Positions 7,888-15,757 are shown, numbered from the stretch's first letter. The stretch is 38,370 nt of DNA from Alphaproteobacteria bacterium (GCA_006226305.1 SBHG01000130.1:1-38370), one strand, 5' to 3'. Notes: generated from the sequence alone by a model not told the origin. Program-made: numbers and translations.

Positions 7888-8688
7888 ATGACCCAAAACA
7901 TTCGTAAAATGACCATTGCAATGGCTGCCATTCTGACAACAGCGACCTCGGCATGGGCCATGGATGTGGAAGAAATTGTCGCCAAGGCCAACGAGGTCTC
8001 CTACTACCAGGGCGACGATGGCCGCGCCAAGGTCAACATGACCATTACTGATGATCAGGGCCGGGAACGGACCCGCGCCTTTGTGATCCTGCGCAAGGAC
8101 AATGAGCCGGGTGCAGGTAGTGGCGAACAAAAGTTTTATGTTTTCTTCTCCCGACCGGCTGATGTGAACAAGACCGCCTTCCTGGTTTGGAAGCATATGG
8201 ACAAGGATGATGACCGTTGGCTCTATTTGCCGGGTCTGGATCTGGTCAAACGTATCGCCGCCAGCGACAAACGATCGAGCTTTGTCGGGTCTAATTTCTT
8301 TTATGAAGATGTGTCGGGCCGAAACCCGGACCTCGATACGCATGCTTTGGTTCAAGAAGACGACAATTACTACGTTCTTGAAAGCACCCCCAAAGACAAA
8401 GCGGGTGTCGAGTTTGCCTCATACAAGAGCTGGATCCACAAGGCCACCTTCCTGCCGATCAAGATCGACTACATAAATGACGCGGGTGAGGTTTATCGCA
8501 CTTATGAGGCCCTTAATGTGGAAGAGGTTGGGGGGTACATGACCGTTACCGCCTCCAAGATGACCGATGTCAAGGCTGGCAGCTCGACCTCCATGACATA
8601 CTCGGACGTTGCCTACGACATGGGGCTGGAAGATGATATCTTCTCTGAGCGCTATCTGCGCAACCCGCCGCGAAACCTTCTGCGATAG
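7888..8688 (+). CDS. LolA-like outer-membrane lipoprotein-sorting family protein
   Basis: A 266-residue exported protein. Residues 1 to about 24 form a signal peptide (IRKMTIAMAAILTTATSAWA, cleavage near AWA-MD). The mature part has the pattern of the LolA-like fold family (PF17131): MDVEEIVAKANE at the start, RAFVILRK, FYVFFSRPADVNKTAFLVW, DDRWLYLPGLDLVKRI, SDKRSSFVGSNFFYED and FSERYLRNPP. A GTG nine bases earlier is possible, but ATG 7888 has GGAG eight bases before it. It starts five bases after the RND stop. Proteins of this family accompany HAE3 RND transporters and probably carry a hydrophobic ligand across the periplasm; that function is inferred from context. Confidence 0.9.
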   Translation: MTQNIRKMTIAMAAILTTATSAWAMDVEEIVAKANEVSYYQGDDGRAKVNMTITDDQGRERTRAFVILRKDNEPGAGSGEQKFYVFFSRPADVNKTAFLVWKHMDKDDDRWLYLPGLDLVKRIAASDKRSSFVGSNFFYEDVSGRNPDLDTHALVQEDDNYYVLESTPKDKAGVEFASYKSWIHKATFLPIKIDYINDAGEVYRTYEALNVEEVGGYMTVTASKMTDVKAGSSTSMTYSDVAYDMGLEDDIFSERYLRNPPRNLLR

Positions 8689-8700
8689 GAGTTAAGTTCC

Positions 8701-10062
8701 ATGGCGTTCTCTCGTTCCGTTTTCTCCCTTGCCCTCCTCAGTGCCGTCCTCAGCCCGGCGGCCCTGGCGGATGGTCCCTCCTTGCCGCCGGGCCTTGGTG
8801 GCCCCAGTCTCCCACCAGGCCTTGGCGACAAGGAGGCAGAGGTGACGGTAAAGGAAGAAGTGAGTGAACCGGCCTTTAACATCACCGGTTTTATTGAGGC
8901 ACGGGCCGGCGCGCGCCTTCAAAACGCGCAAGGCTACGATGATTGGACCTTGGGCGAAATACGCGGACAGCTTGCCCTCGATGGCATGACTGATGCGATG
9001 ACCTGGCGCGTTACCGCCGATGCGGTGCTCGATCCGGTGCTGGAGGAGTACGGGACCGATCTTGGCCGCGGCGAAGGTGTGTTGGATCTGCGCGAGGCCT
9101 GGGCTCTGTTCAGACCGTCTGACAACATGGACTTGAAGCTGGGGCGTCAGATCCTGACCTGGGGAACAGGAGACCTTCTCTTTATCAACGATCTTTTCCC
9201 CAAAGACTGGAATGCTTTCTTCATCGGCCGCGACGTGGAGTATCTCAAAGCCCCTTCCGATGCTTTGAAGCTCTCCTGGTATGGCGCCAAGGCCAGTATT
9301 GACCTTGTTGTAACGCCCCAGTTCGATCCGGACCGCTCCATCGATGGACGGGTTCTGACATACTTTAATCCCATGATGGGCGAGACGAATACCATTCCGG
9401 CCGCTATGCCGATCCGGTCCGAAAATGGACCGGAAATGTCCGCGCGTCTATACGGCCAGTCAGGCTCTATGGAATGGGCGCTTTATTTTTACAATGGCTA
9501 TTGGAAGAGCCCAACTGGCTTTGATGTTATCGACATGGAAGCCACATATCCCGAGCTTGCGGTTTATGGCGCAAGCATCCGTTTGCCGATCCTCGGCGGC
9601 ATCGGCAATGCGGAGGTGGGATATTACGACAGCCGTGATGAAAAGAGCGGCGCTGATCCTTTTACGCCCAACAGCCAATGGCGTTTCCTCGTGGGGTTTG
9701 AGCGCGAGATCGTGCCGAATTTGACGGGTGCGGTTCAATACTATGTTGAGAAAACAGAGGATTATGATGCCTACCTGGGCGCCCTCATACCGGGCGCGCC
9801 AAAGGTGGATGAGTATCGCCAGATCCTGACCCTGCGGGTGACCCAGCAGATGATGAATCAAAATCTCACATTAAGCGGCTTTAATTTCTATTCGCCCACT
9901 GATGAGGATGGCTACCTGCGGCTCAACGCAGCTTACAAGGTTACAGATGCTCTGCGCCTTGAAGCGGGCGGCAACATCTTCTATGGGGAGTCGAGCGCCA
10001 GCTTCTTCGGGCAATTCGAGGACAATACCAATCTCTATGTGGCCATCCGGAGGAGTTTTTGA
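8701..10062 (+). CDS. Outer-membrane beta-barrel protein of the RND/LolA-like operon
   Basis: A 453-residue exported protein: signal peptide about 1-23 (VFSLALLSAVLSPAALA), then a linker holding two copies of GPSLPPGLG, then a long run of amphipathic strands (for example FIEARAGARLQN, DMDLKLGRQILTWGTGD-like and ALRLEAGGNIFYGE) ending in NLYVAIRRSF, a C-terminal aromatic beta-signal. The LGRQILTWGTGD segment resembles DUF1302-type barrels that accompany HAE3 transporters. It starts 12 bases after the LolA-like gene with TAGGAG overlapping that stop. It would be the outer-membrane end of the export route. It converges with the methionine gamma-lyase gene with one base between the stop codons. 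Confidence 0.85.
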   Translation: MAFSRSVFSLALLSAVLSPAALADGPSLPPGLGGPSLPPGLGDKEAEVTVKEEVSEPAFNITGFIEARAGARLQNAQGYDDWTLGEIRGQLALDGMTDAMTWRVTADAVLDPVLEEYGTDLGRGEGVLDLREAWALFRPSDNMDLKLGRQILTWGTGDLLFINDLFPKDWNAFFIGRDVEYLKAPSDALKLSWYGAKASIDLVVTPQFDPDRSIDGRVLTYFNPMMGETNTIPAAMPIRSENGPEMSARLYGQSGSMEWALYFYNGYWKSPTGFDVIDMEATYPELAVYGASIRLPILGGIGNAEVGYYDSRDEKSGADPFTPNSQWRFLVGFEREIVPNLTGAVQYYVEKTEDYDAYLGALIPGAPKVDEYRQILTLRVTQQMMNQNLTLSGFNFYSPTDEDGYLRLNAAYKVTDALRLEAGGNIFYGESSASFFGQFEDNTNLYVAIRRSF

Positions 10063-10063
10063 A

Positions 10064-11284
10064 TTAGCTGACTTGTGACAGCCGCGGCCCCTTGCACGCA
10101 TCCAGCGCCCGGGTCAGGTCTTCAAGAATATCTTCAATGGTCTCAAGGCCGGCGGAAAGACGGATCAGTCCGTCACTGATGCCGTGGCGGGCCCGCTCTT
10201 CTGGCGTGTAGGCCGAATGGGTCATGGTGGCGGGATGTTGCACCAGCGTTTCCGGATCCCCCAGGCTTACCGCGCGTTGAACCAAAGACACGCTGTCAAT
10301 GAACTTGCGACCCATCAGCATGCCGCCTTTCAGTTCAAAGGCCATCATGCCCCCTGGCTGGGCCATCTGGGCTTGGGCAAGCGCATATTGCGGATAACTT
10401 TCAAGGCCTGGATAAGAGACCCGCTCCACCATCGGATGGGCTTCCAGCATATCGGCAATCACCTTGGCCGCTTTCACATGTCGGTCCATGCGGAGTTCCA
10501 GGGTCTTGAGGCCGCGCATAATGAGCATGGCGCTAAAGGGTGACATCACCGCGCCGGTCATATCTTTAAGGCCTTCAAGGCGAATGCGCTGAATGTCCTC
10601 AGCGGAGCCGACAACGGCGCCAGCGACCAGGTCGCCATGACCGCCTAGATATTTGGTTGCTGAATGGATCACCAGATCTGCGCCGAGGGCGAGCGGGTTC
10701 TGCAGATAAGGCGTGGCATAAGTGTTGTCGACAATCACTCTGGCCCCTTTGGTGTGGGCGATCTCCGAGACACGGGCGATATCGACCAGGCGCATATTGG
10801 GGTTGGCGGGTGTTTCGAAATAGACAATGCGCGTTTGGTCGGTAAGAACCTTTTCTAGGTTTTCCGGTTCGCGCAAATCCACCGGCGTCACTTTGATCCC
10901 GAATTTGGCAAGTCCGGAGCGCAAAAAGGCGAACGTGCAGCCGTAAAGCGTCTCGTCCATAACCACTTCGGCGCCGGGCTCAATGAAGGTCCAAAAGGTG
11001 GCGGTAATGGCGCCCATGCCGGAGGCGGTGACAAGGCCGGCCTCTGCCCCTTCCAAAGCCGCCAGGCGGCGCTCCAGGAGGTCCAGGGTCGGATTGGAGA
11101 TGCGGCTGTAGAAGTGCCCATCCCGCACGCCAGCGAAAAGATCGCCGCCATGCTGCGCATCTTCAAAGGTGAAGGTGGAGGAAAAATGCACCGGAGGCAC
11201 CAGCGCGTAGTCATGATCGGCCGGGTCATAACCCTCATGGATGGCGCGGGTGGCAAAACCGCGTGAACGGGTGCTCTTGGACAT
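10064..11284 (-). CDS. mdeA: Methionine gamma-lyase (PLP-dependent)
   Basis: A 406-residue cytosolic PLP enzyme of the Cys/Met metabolism family. It splits L-methionine to methanethiol, 2-oxobutyrate and ammonia. The PLP lysine is Lys211 in HSATKYLGGHGD. LYGCTFAF places Tyr114 and Cys116 at the same numbers as in Pseudomonas putida MdeA, where Cys116 is a hallmark of true gamma-lyases rather than cystathionine enzymes. YSRISNPT binds the PLP phosphate across the dimer. GAGGAG precedes the ATG. An Lrp-family regulator is divergent, as with mdeR next to mdeA in Pseudomonas. Closely related sulfhydrylases are the alternative, but Cys116 argues against them. Confidence 0.92.
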   Translation of the reverse strand: MSKSTRSRGFATRAIHEGYDPADHDYALVPPVHFSSTFTFEDAQHGGDLFAGVRDGHFYSRISNPTLDLLERRLAALEGAEAGLVTASGMGAITATFWTFIEPGAEVVMDETLYGCTFAFLRSGLAKFGIKVTPVDLREPENLEKVLTDQTRIVYFETPANPNMRLVDIARVSEIAHTKGARVIVDNTYATPYLQNPLALGADLVIHSATKYLGGHGDLVAGAVVGSAEDIQRIRLEGLKDMTGAVMSPFSAMLIMRGLKTLELRMDRHVKAAKVIADMLEAHPMVERVSYPGLESYPQYALAQAQMAQPGGMMAFELKGGMLMGRKFIDSVSLVQRAVSLGDPETLVQHPATMTHSAYTPEERARHGISDGLIRLSAGLETIEDILEDLTRALDACKGPRLSQVS

Positions 11285-11391
11285 TTTCGATTACTCCTCT
11301 GTGAGGGTGAGAACTGCCCACCCTTCGAGCGCAATAATACCACTGTAAAACGGTGAAAAGATTGCGTATTAATCTAAGAAAATATAGTAAA

Positions 11392-11408
11392 TTGGCAGAT
11401 ACTGCCAA
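11392..11408. promoter_or_regulatory. Inverted repeat before the Lrp-family regulator
   Basis: TTGGCAG (11392-11398) and CTGCCAA (11402-11408) are perfect 7-bp inverted arms around three bases, ending 13 bases before the regulator ATG and within the divergent mdeA promoter gap. It is a likely operator for the adjacent Lrp/AsnC protein; this is inferred from symmetry and place. Confidence 0.55.
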
Positions 11409-11421
11409 ATAGGTGCAAATG

Positions 11422-11886
11422 ATGGATAAAATTGACCGCAAAATCATTCGAGAGCTTCAAGCCAGGGCTCGCCTGACCAATCAGGAATTGGCCGACCGGG
11501 TCGGCCTCTCGCCATCGCCCTGCTTGCGCCGGGTACGGGCCCTGGAGGAGCAGGGGGTCATTCAGGGCTACACGGCCATCGTGGATCAGGAGAAATTCGG
11601 ATTGCCGATCAATGTCTTTGTCCAGGTCAAGCTGGATCGGCCTTCGGAGGAGAATATCCGATCTTTTGAGGATCATATCCTGGAGATTGATGAGGTACTG
11701 GAGTGCTACCTCATGACCGGGACCAACGATTACATGCTCCACGTGGTGAGTGAGAGCCTGCAGACCTATGAACGGTTGATGAAGGAAAAGCTCACCAAGA
11801 TCCCCGGTATTGGATCGATCGAATCAGGGTTTGCCTTTGGTCTGACCAAAAAGAAAACAACCTTTCCGCCTCTCACCGGTCATTGA
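11422..11886 (+). CDS. Lrp/AsnC-family transcriptional regulator
   Basis: A 154-residue protein with an N-terminal winged helix-turn-helix (DKIDRKIIRELQARARLTNQ, then ELADRVGLSPSPCLRRVRALE) and a C-terminal RAM/AsnC ligand domain (VFVQVKLDRPSEENI, VLECYLMTGTNDYML, IPGIGSIES). Upstream in-frame GTG and ATG codons exist, but ATG 11422 gives the usual MDKIDRKI start with AGGTG six bases before it. It is divergent from methionine gamma-lyase with 137 bases between starts and probably controls it in response to methionine or a product, as MdeR does in Pseudomonas; that link is by analogy. Confidence 0.9.
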   Translation: MDKIDRKIIRELQARARLTNQELADRVGLSPSPCLRRVRALEEQGVIQGYTAIVDQEKFGLPINVFVQVKLDRPSEENIRSFEDHILEIDEVLECYLMTGTNDYMLHVVSESLQTYERLMKEKLTKIPGIGSIESGFAFGLTKKKTTFPPLTGH

Positions 11887-11893
11887 GCGTGGA

Positions 11894-12532
11894 TCAGCCC
11901 GTGCTCATCATGGTCTGCACATAAGGTGTCAGACCCGCAAAGAAAAATTCCACCGCGATGACCATGACGATCAGCCCCATGATCCGCATGATCACCTTAT
12001 TGCCCTGTTCCCCAATAAGGCGATTGAGCCGATTGGCGCCCAACATACCCAGGTAAGTCAAAAGGCAAACCGCCACAATGATGGTAAAGAGGACAGCCCG
12101 GTGCGCCGGGTCTGGTTGTTCGTTGATGAAGAGGATCACGGTGGCGATGGCGCCAGGGCCCGCGATCATGGGAATTGCCAGAGGTGTCAGAGAAATGTCT
12201 TTCTCCAGAGGTTCCAGGTCTTCCGGATCGTCGAAATTCATGGGGCTCAGCCGCGCCTGCAGCATTTCATAGCCCATCATGAAGAAGACGATACCGCCAA
12301 CGACGCGCAGGCCATTGACCGAGATCTGAAAGAAATCGAAGATCAATTTACCGGTCAGGGCAAAGGCCAGCAGAATGCCAGCCGCATAAAGGGCGGCCTT
12401 CAGCGCGATCCGATTGGCCGAGGCGCGTTCAAGCGAACTCGTCAGACCACTGAACAGCACCACCACCCCAATGGGGTTGATCATGGTAAAAAGCGAGGCG
12501 AGCGCCAGGAGCCCAAAATCCAGTAAAGACAT
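11894..12532 (-). CDS. MarC/NAAT-family integral membrane protein
   Basis: A 212-residue protein with about six membrane helices. FTMINPIGVVVLFSGLT at the N-terminus, RVVGGIVFFMMGYEML in the middle and PLAIPMIAGPGAIATVI later are the conserved MarC-family (PF01914) blocks, each rich in small residues around a conserved Pro or Gly. The family is often annotated as antibiotic resistance or amino-acid transport, but no function is firmly established for most members. Its stop is seven bases from the stop of the Lrp gene (convergent). It is followed upstream by sqr on the same strand with 32 bases between, so it could be read from the sqr promoter. Confidence 0.9.
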   Translation of the reverse strand: MSLLDFGLLALASLFTMINPIGVVVLFSGLTSSLERASANRIALKAALYAAGILLAFALTGKLIFDFFQISVNGLRVVGGIVFFMMGYEMLQARLSPMNFDDPEDLEPLEKDISLTPLAIPMIAGPGAIATVILFINEQPDPAHRAVLFTIIVAVCLLTYLGMLGANRLNRLIGEQGNKVIMRIMGLIVMVIAVEFFFAGLTPYVQTMMSTG

Positions 12533-12564
12533 GGGGCCCCTGTATCCCCAAAACCGCGAACTGT

Positions 12565-13839
12565 CTAGTTTTTCAGTTTCTCAATGCCGAGGAGGTCAAG
12601 CGACAACTTCTCATAGAAGGTCTCGTGCTTGCCTTCGCGCACCTTGTTCAGGAAGTATTTTTCAAAGGCCACTTTGGCGTAATGAACCCATTTGCCTTTC
12701 TTGGCCCAGTTCACATTGCGCGGCGGGATCTGCGGCTGCGCCACAAAGGCAACGCCGCCGTCGCCAAAGTCTGCCAGGCAAACCGCATTCCAGCTCGCCT
12801 TGGTGTCCGGTGTTTTACCGTCAATCAGGGCCCGGATATTATGGGCCGTGGCCGTGACCATGGATTCGATCATGAAACCTGTTTTCGGCACACCGACAGG
12901 CAGGGGCGTGGGCCCCGTGGGCGGGATCGCTACACAGACACCAATCCCGAAAATGTTTTGATACTTGGGATTGCGCTGGTGTTCATCAATCAGAATGAAG
13001 CCGCGCGGGTTGACGAGACCTTCGATGCCTGACACGGCAGGTACGCCGCGAAAGGCTGGCAGCATCATTGTAAATTGGGTCGGAACTTCATGGGTTTTTT
13101 TGACATCGCCATTCTCATCGACCTCTTCCACCAACACCTTATCGGCTTCCACTTTGGTGGTGCGGGCATTGGTGATCCATTTGATGGAGCGGTCCCGCAG
13201 CTCGCTTTCAAGCAGGCTCTTGGTATCGCCAACGCCGTCAAGTCCAAGATGCCCGATGTAAGGCTCCGGCGTGACAAAGGTCATGGGTACCTTGTCGCGG
13301 ATTTTGCGTTTCTTCAGATCCGTGTCGAGAATGAGTGCAAATTCATAAGCCGGACCGAAACAGGAAGCGCCCTGCACAGCACCCACAACGATCGGACCGG
13401 GATTTGCGACAAATTTTTCCCAGGCTTCATTTGCCGTCACCGCATGGGCTACATGACAAATAGACTGGGTGTGGCCGCCGTGAGGCCCAAGGCCGTCAAC
13501 TTCATCAAAGGCGAGTTCCGGTCCTGTTGAAATAACGAGGTAGTCATAGTCGACCGTATTACCGTCGATGAGCTCAATGGAATTTTGTTCCGGGTGAACT
13601 TTTTTCGCCGCCACGGGAATAAACTCGATGCCTTTTTTCTGGCAGACTTTCGTGAGATCCACTTCAATTGCTTCGCGCTCCCGCCAGCCGACGGCGACCC
13701 ATGGGTTGGAGGGCACAAAGTGGAAAGTGGGGGTGTCTGAAATCAGGGTCAGCCGGTCACCCGCCTTCATCATAGATTTCATTTCATAAGCCATGATGGT
13801 GCCGCCAAGGCCGGCACCCAGAACAACGATATGGGCCAC
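12565..13839 (-). CDS. sqr: Sulfide:quinone oxidoreductase
   Basis: A 424-residue FAD flavoprotein that oxidises sulfide and passes electrons to the quinone pool at the cytoplasmic membrane. The N-terminal dinucleotide motif is VVLGAGLGGT (6-14) and a second sits at VVGAVQGASCFGPAYEF. Three cysteines, Cys128 (SICHVAHA), Cys160 (GASCFGP) and Cys354 (AVCLADFGD), match the redox and polysulfide-bridge cysteines of Acidithiobacillus SQR (128, 160, 356 by recall). AQPQIPPRNVNWAKKGKWVHYAKVAFEKYF-like sequence at the end is the membrane-binding C-terminal region of this class. The start is GTG with AGGAGG eight bases upstream. A SqrR-type repressor is divergent 131 bases away. Confidence 0.92.
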   Translation of the reverse strand: MAHIVVLGAGLGGTIMAYEMKSMMKAGDRLTLISDTPTFHFVPSNPWVAVGWREREAIEVDLTKVCQKKGIEFIPVAAKKVHPEQNSIELIDGNTVDYDYLVISTGPELAFDEVDGLGPHGGHTQSICHVAHAVTANEAWEKFVANPGPIVVGAVQGASCFGPAYEFALILDTDLKKRKIRDKVPMTFVTPEPYIGHLGLDGVGDTKSLLESELRDRSIKWITNARTTKVEADKVLVEEVDENGDVKKTHEVPTQFTMMLPAFRGVPAVSGIEGLVNPRGFILIDEHQRNPKYQNIFGIGVCVAIPPTGPTPLPVGVPKTGFMIESMVTATAHNIRALIDGKTPDTKASWNAVCLADFGDGGVAFVAQPQIPPRNVNWAKKGKWVHYAKVAFEKYFLNKVREGKHETFYEKLSLDLLGIEKLKN

Positions 13840-13894
13840 GGGTTATTCCTCCTAAGACCTTTGAATGTGGTCTCTCGCGCAGGCCGTTAAAACG

Positions 13895-13921
13895 TACTTT
13901 TGCCGGGCCACGCCAAAAGTA
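13895..13921. promoter_or_regulatory. Inverted repeat in the sqr/arsR divergent region
   Basis: TACTTTTG (13895-13902) and CAAAAGTA (13914-13921) are exact 8-bp inverted arms separated by 11 bases, lying between the sqr start and the ArsR operator. The symmetry suggests a protein-binding site or a transcript hairpin. No regulator can be assigned. Confidence 0.4.
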
Positions 13922-13942
13922 TTTAACTTAGACATTGACAAT

Positions 13943-13962
13943 ATATTCACACTATCGAATAT
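13943..13962. promoter_or_regulatory. Probable SqrR-type operator, ATTC-N8-GAAT
   Basis: ATATTC (13943-13948) and GAATAT (13957-13962) are inverted with an 8-base spacer, eight bases before the ArsR ATG. The core ATTC-N8-GAAT is the form I recall for SqrR binding upstream of sqr in Rhodobacter capsulatus. A second GAATATT follows at 13973. Placement would let one bound dimer control both divergent genes. Confidence 0.65.
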
Positions 13963-13970
13963 ACGCAAGT

Positions 13971-14273
13971 ATGAATATTGATGATCTACAGAACTCCGCC
14001 CAAAATGCCGCCCAGCTCTTGAGCTCCCTGGCCAATGAGAAACGATTGATGCTGCTTTGCCAGCTTGTGCAGGGCGAGCGCAGCGTAGGTGACCTGGTGG
14101 AGACCTTGGGCCTCAACCAATCCAACGTGTCCCAGCAGCTGGCCATTCTGCGCAAAGATGGGCTCGTTAAGGCGCGCCGCGAGGGGCAGAACATCTATTA
14201 TTCCCTGAAGGGTCAAGAAGCCCAGCTGGTGATCGAGGTCCTGCACAGGATCTACTGCTGCGCCCCCGCCTGA
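13971..14273 (+). CDS. sqrR: ArsR-family persulfide-responsive repressor, SqrR/BigR type
   Basis: A 100-residue winged-helix protein. The recognition helix is in GLNQSNVSQQLAILRKDGLV and the wing in RREGQNIYYSL. Cys30 (MLLCQLVQGE) and Cys96 (IYCCAPA; Cys97 is next to it) sit where SqrR and BigR have the two thiols that sense persulfide. Upstream in-frame codons exist, but ATG 13971 gives the family length and leaves the operator outside the gene; the ribosome-binding site is weak. Divergent sqr makes sulfide-dependent derepression of SQR the likely role. It resembles the regulator at 4655 but is clearly a separate paralogue. The symbol is by analogy. Confidence 0.85.
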   Translation: MNIDDLQNSAQNAAQLLSSLANEKRLMLLCQLVQGERSVGDLVETLGLNQSNVSQQLAILRKDGLVKARREGQNIYYSLKGQEAQLVIEVLHRIYCCAPA

Positions 14274-14417
14274 CACCCTTGCTCGCCAGCCCGGCAACCC
14301 TCAGGCTTGCACCGAGCCTCCAGAACCGTCACAAGTGTGATATTTGCCGCGATTGTCCGAAGACACCCGCCAAAAACCTGTGCTATTGTCGGCCCAACAA
14401 ATAATCGGGAGGACAAT

Positions 14418-15704
14418 ATGAACGTCGCACTTTCAGACGTCTCGACCATCGATGACAGCATCATCGATGCGGTCTACGCGGAGCCGCTGGAAACTTTCAA
14501 TCCGGCTCAGTCCGCAAATTTTCAAAACAATACCATGTGGCCTTATTTTGAACGGCTGCGCAAGGAAGCACCGGTTCACTACACACCGGACAGCGACTTT
14601 GGCCCCTATTGGTCCATCACCAAGTTCAACGACATTGTCGCTATTGATACCAATCACAAGGATTTTTCATCGGAGCCAGGTATCGCCCTCGCGCTGAAAG
14701 ATACGCCGACCTTCGATGAGGAAAATGCTTCCGGCCCACCGCCCATGTTCATTGCCATGGACCCTCCCAAGCACGACGTTCAGCGCAAGACGGTCAGCCC
14801 CGTCGTGGCGCCAGCCAATCTGGCTGAATTGTCGCCGCTGATCCGCGAGCGTGCCGGCAAGATTCTTGACAATTTGCCCGTGGGTGAGGAGTTCGATTGG
14901 GTGGATCTGGTCTCCAAGGAACTGACCGGCATGACCCTGGCGACGCTCTTTGGCATTCCGCTGGAAGATCACCGACGCCTGCTCCATTGGTCAGACGTGG
15001 TGACAGCGGTCCCAGGTCACGGGCTCATTGACAGCTTCGAACAGAAGTTTTCAATTTTTCAAGAGTATCGCCAGTACTTCCTGGATCAGTGGGCAACCCG
15101 CAAGGCCCAAGAGCCGATGGGCAACCTTGTCTCCATGCTGGCTCATGGGGATCACACCAAGGACATGGAACCGCGTGAATTCTTCGGCAATGTGATTTTG
15201 TTGACGGTTGGCGGCAATGACACAACCCGGAACTCAATCTCCGGTTCGGTCCTGGCGCTTAATCAGAACCCGGATCAATATAACAAGCTGCGTGCCGATC
15301 CCGGTCTCATCCCGTCCATGGTTTCAGAAACCATTCGGTGGCAAACGCCGCTCGCGCATATGAAACGCCGCGCCACGCGGGACATTGAATTCCAGGGTCA
15401 GACGATCAAAAAGGATGACAATGTGGTCATGTGGTATGTCTCGGGCAACCGGGATGACGAAGTCGTTGATCGTCCCAATGAATATATCATTGATCGCGAG
15501 CGGCCGCGTCACCACATCTCTTTTGGGTTTGGTATTCACCGCTGCGTCGGCAACCGATTGGCAGAACTGCAGCTGACCATAATTTGGGAAGAGATCATGA
15601 AACGCTTCCCCGAGATTGTTGTGGTGTCCGAGCCTAAGCGCACCTACTCCTGTTTTGTTAAGGGCTATGAATCCATGAAGGTTGTCATTCCCAAGCGCAA
15701 CTAG
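14418..15704 (+). CDS. Cytochrome P450, CYP153-type alkane/fatty-acid terminal hydroxylase
   Basis: A 428-residue soluble class I P450. The I-helix oxygen motif is GGNDTTRNSISG, the K-helix ExxR is ETIRW, and the heme loop FGFGIHRCVGNRLAEL carries the axial Cys376. The stretch VVMWYVSGNRD, the WEEI..RFP block and the final FVKGYESMKV are features of CYP153, which hydroxylates the ends of medium-chain alkanes, alcohols or acids. GGGAGGA sits before ATG 14418; the earlier in-frame ATG has no such site. The ferredoxin and ferredoxin reductase genes that often accompany CYP153 are absent, so redox partners must be elsewhere. CYP111-like terpene hydroxylases are the alternative. Confidence 0.9.
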   Translation: MNVALSDVSTIDDSIIDAVYAEPLETFNPAQSANFQNNTMWPYFERLRKEAPVHYTPDSDFGPYWSITKFNDIVAIDTNHKDFSSEPGIALALKDTPTFDEENASGPPPMFIAMDPPKHDVQRKTVSPVVAPANLAELSPLIRERAGKILDNLPVGEEFDWVDLVSKELTGMTLATLFGIPLEDHRRLLHWSDVVTAVPGHGLIDSFEQKFSIFQEYRQYFLDQWATRKAQEPMGNLVSMLAHGDHTKDMEPREFFGNVILLTVGGNDTTRNSISGSVLALNQNPDQYNKLRADPGLIPSMVSETIRWQTPLAHMKRRATRDIEFQGQTIKKDDNVVMWYVSGNRDDEVVDRPNEYIIDRERPRHHISFGFGIHRCVGNRLAELQLTIIWEEIMKRFPEIVVVSEPKRTYSCFVKGYESMKVVIPKRN

Positions 15705-15728
15705 GGGATGCCACCATCATTGAGTTTT

Positions 15729-15757
15729 GAAATCGCCCGCTATTTGTGGGCGATTTC
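15729..15757 (+). terminator. Hairpin terminator of the CYP153 gene
   Basis: GAAATCGCCC (15729-15738) and GGGCGATTTC (15748-15757) form a perfect 10-bp stem with a 9-base loop, followed on the plus strand by TTTAT. It lies 24 bases after the CYP153 stop and includes the stop codon and last codons of the convergent EncFtn-like gene. Confidence 0.7.

Noticed and set aside
14329..14340. TCACA-AG-TGTGA dyad before CYP153
   Set aside because: Half-sites are in the opposite order and spacing to a CRP site, and arms are only 5 bp; not enough to call an operator.
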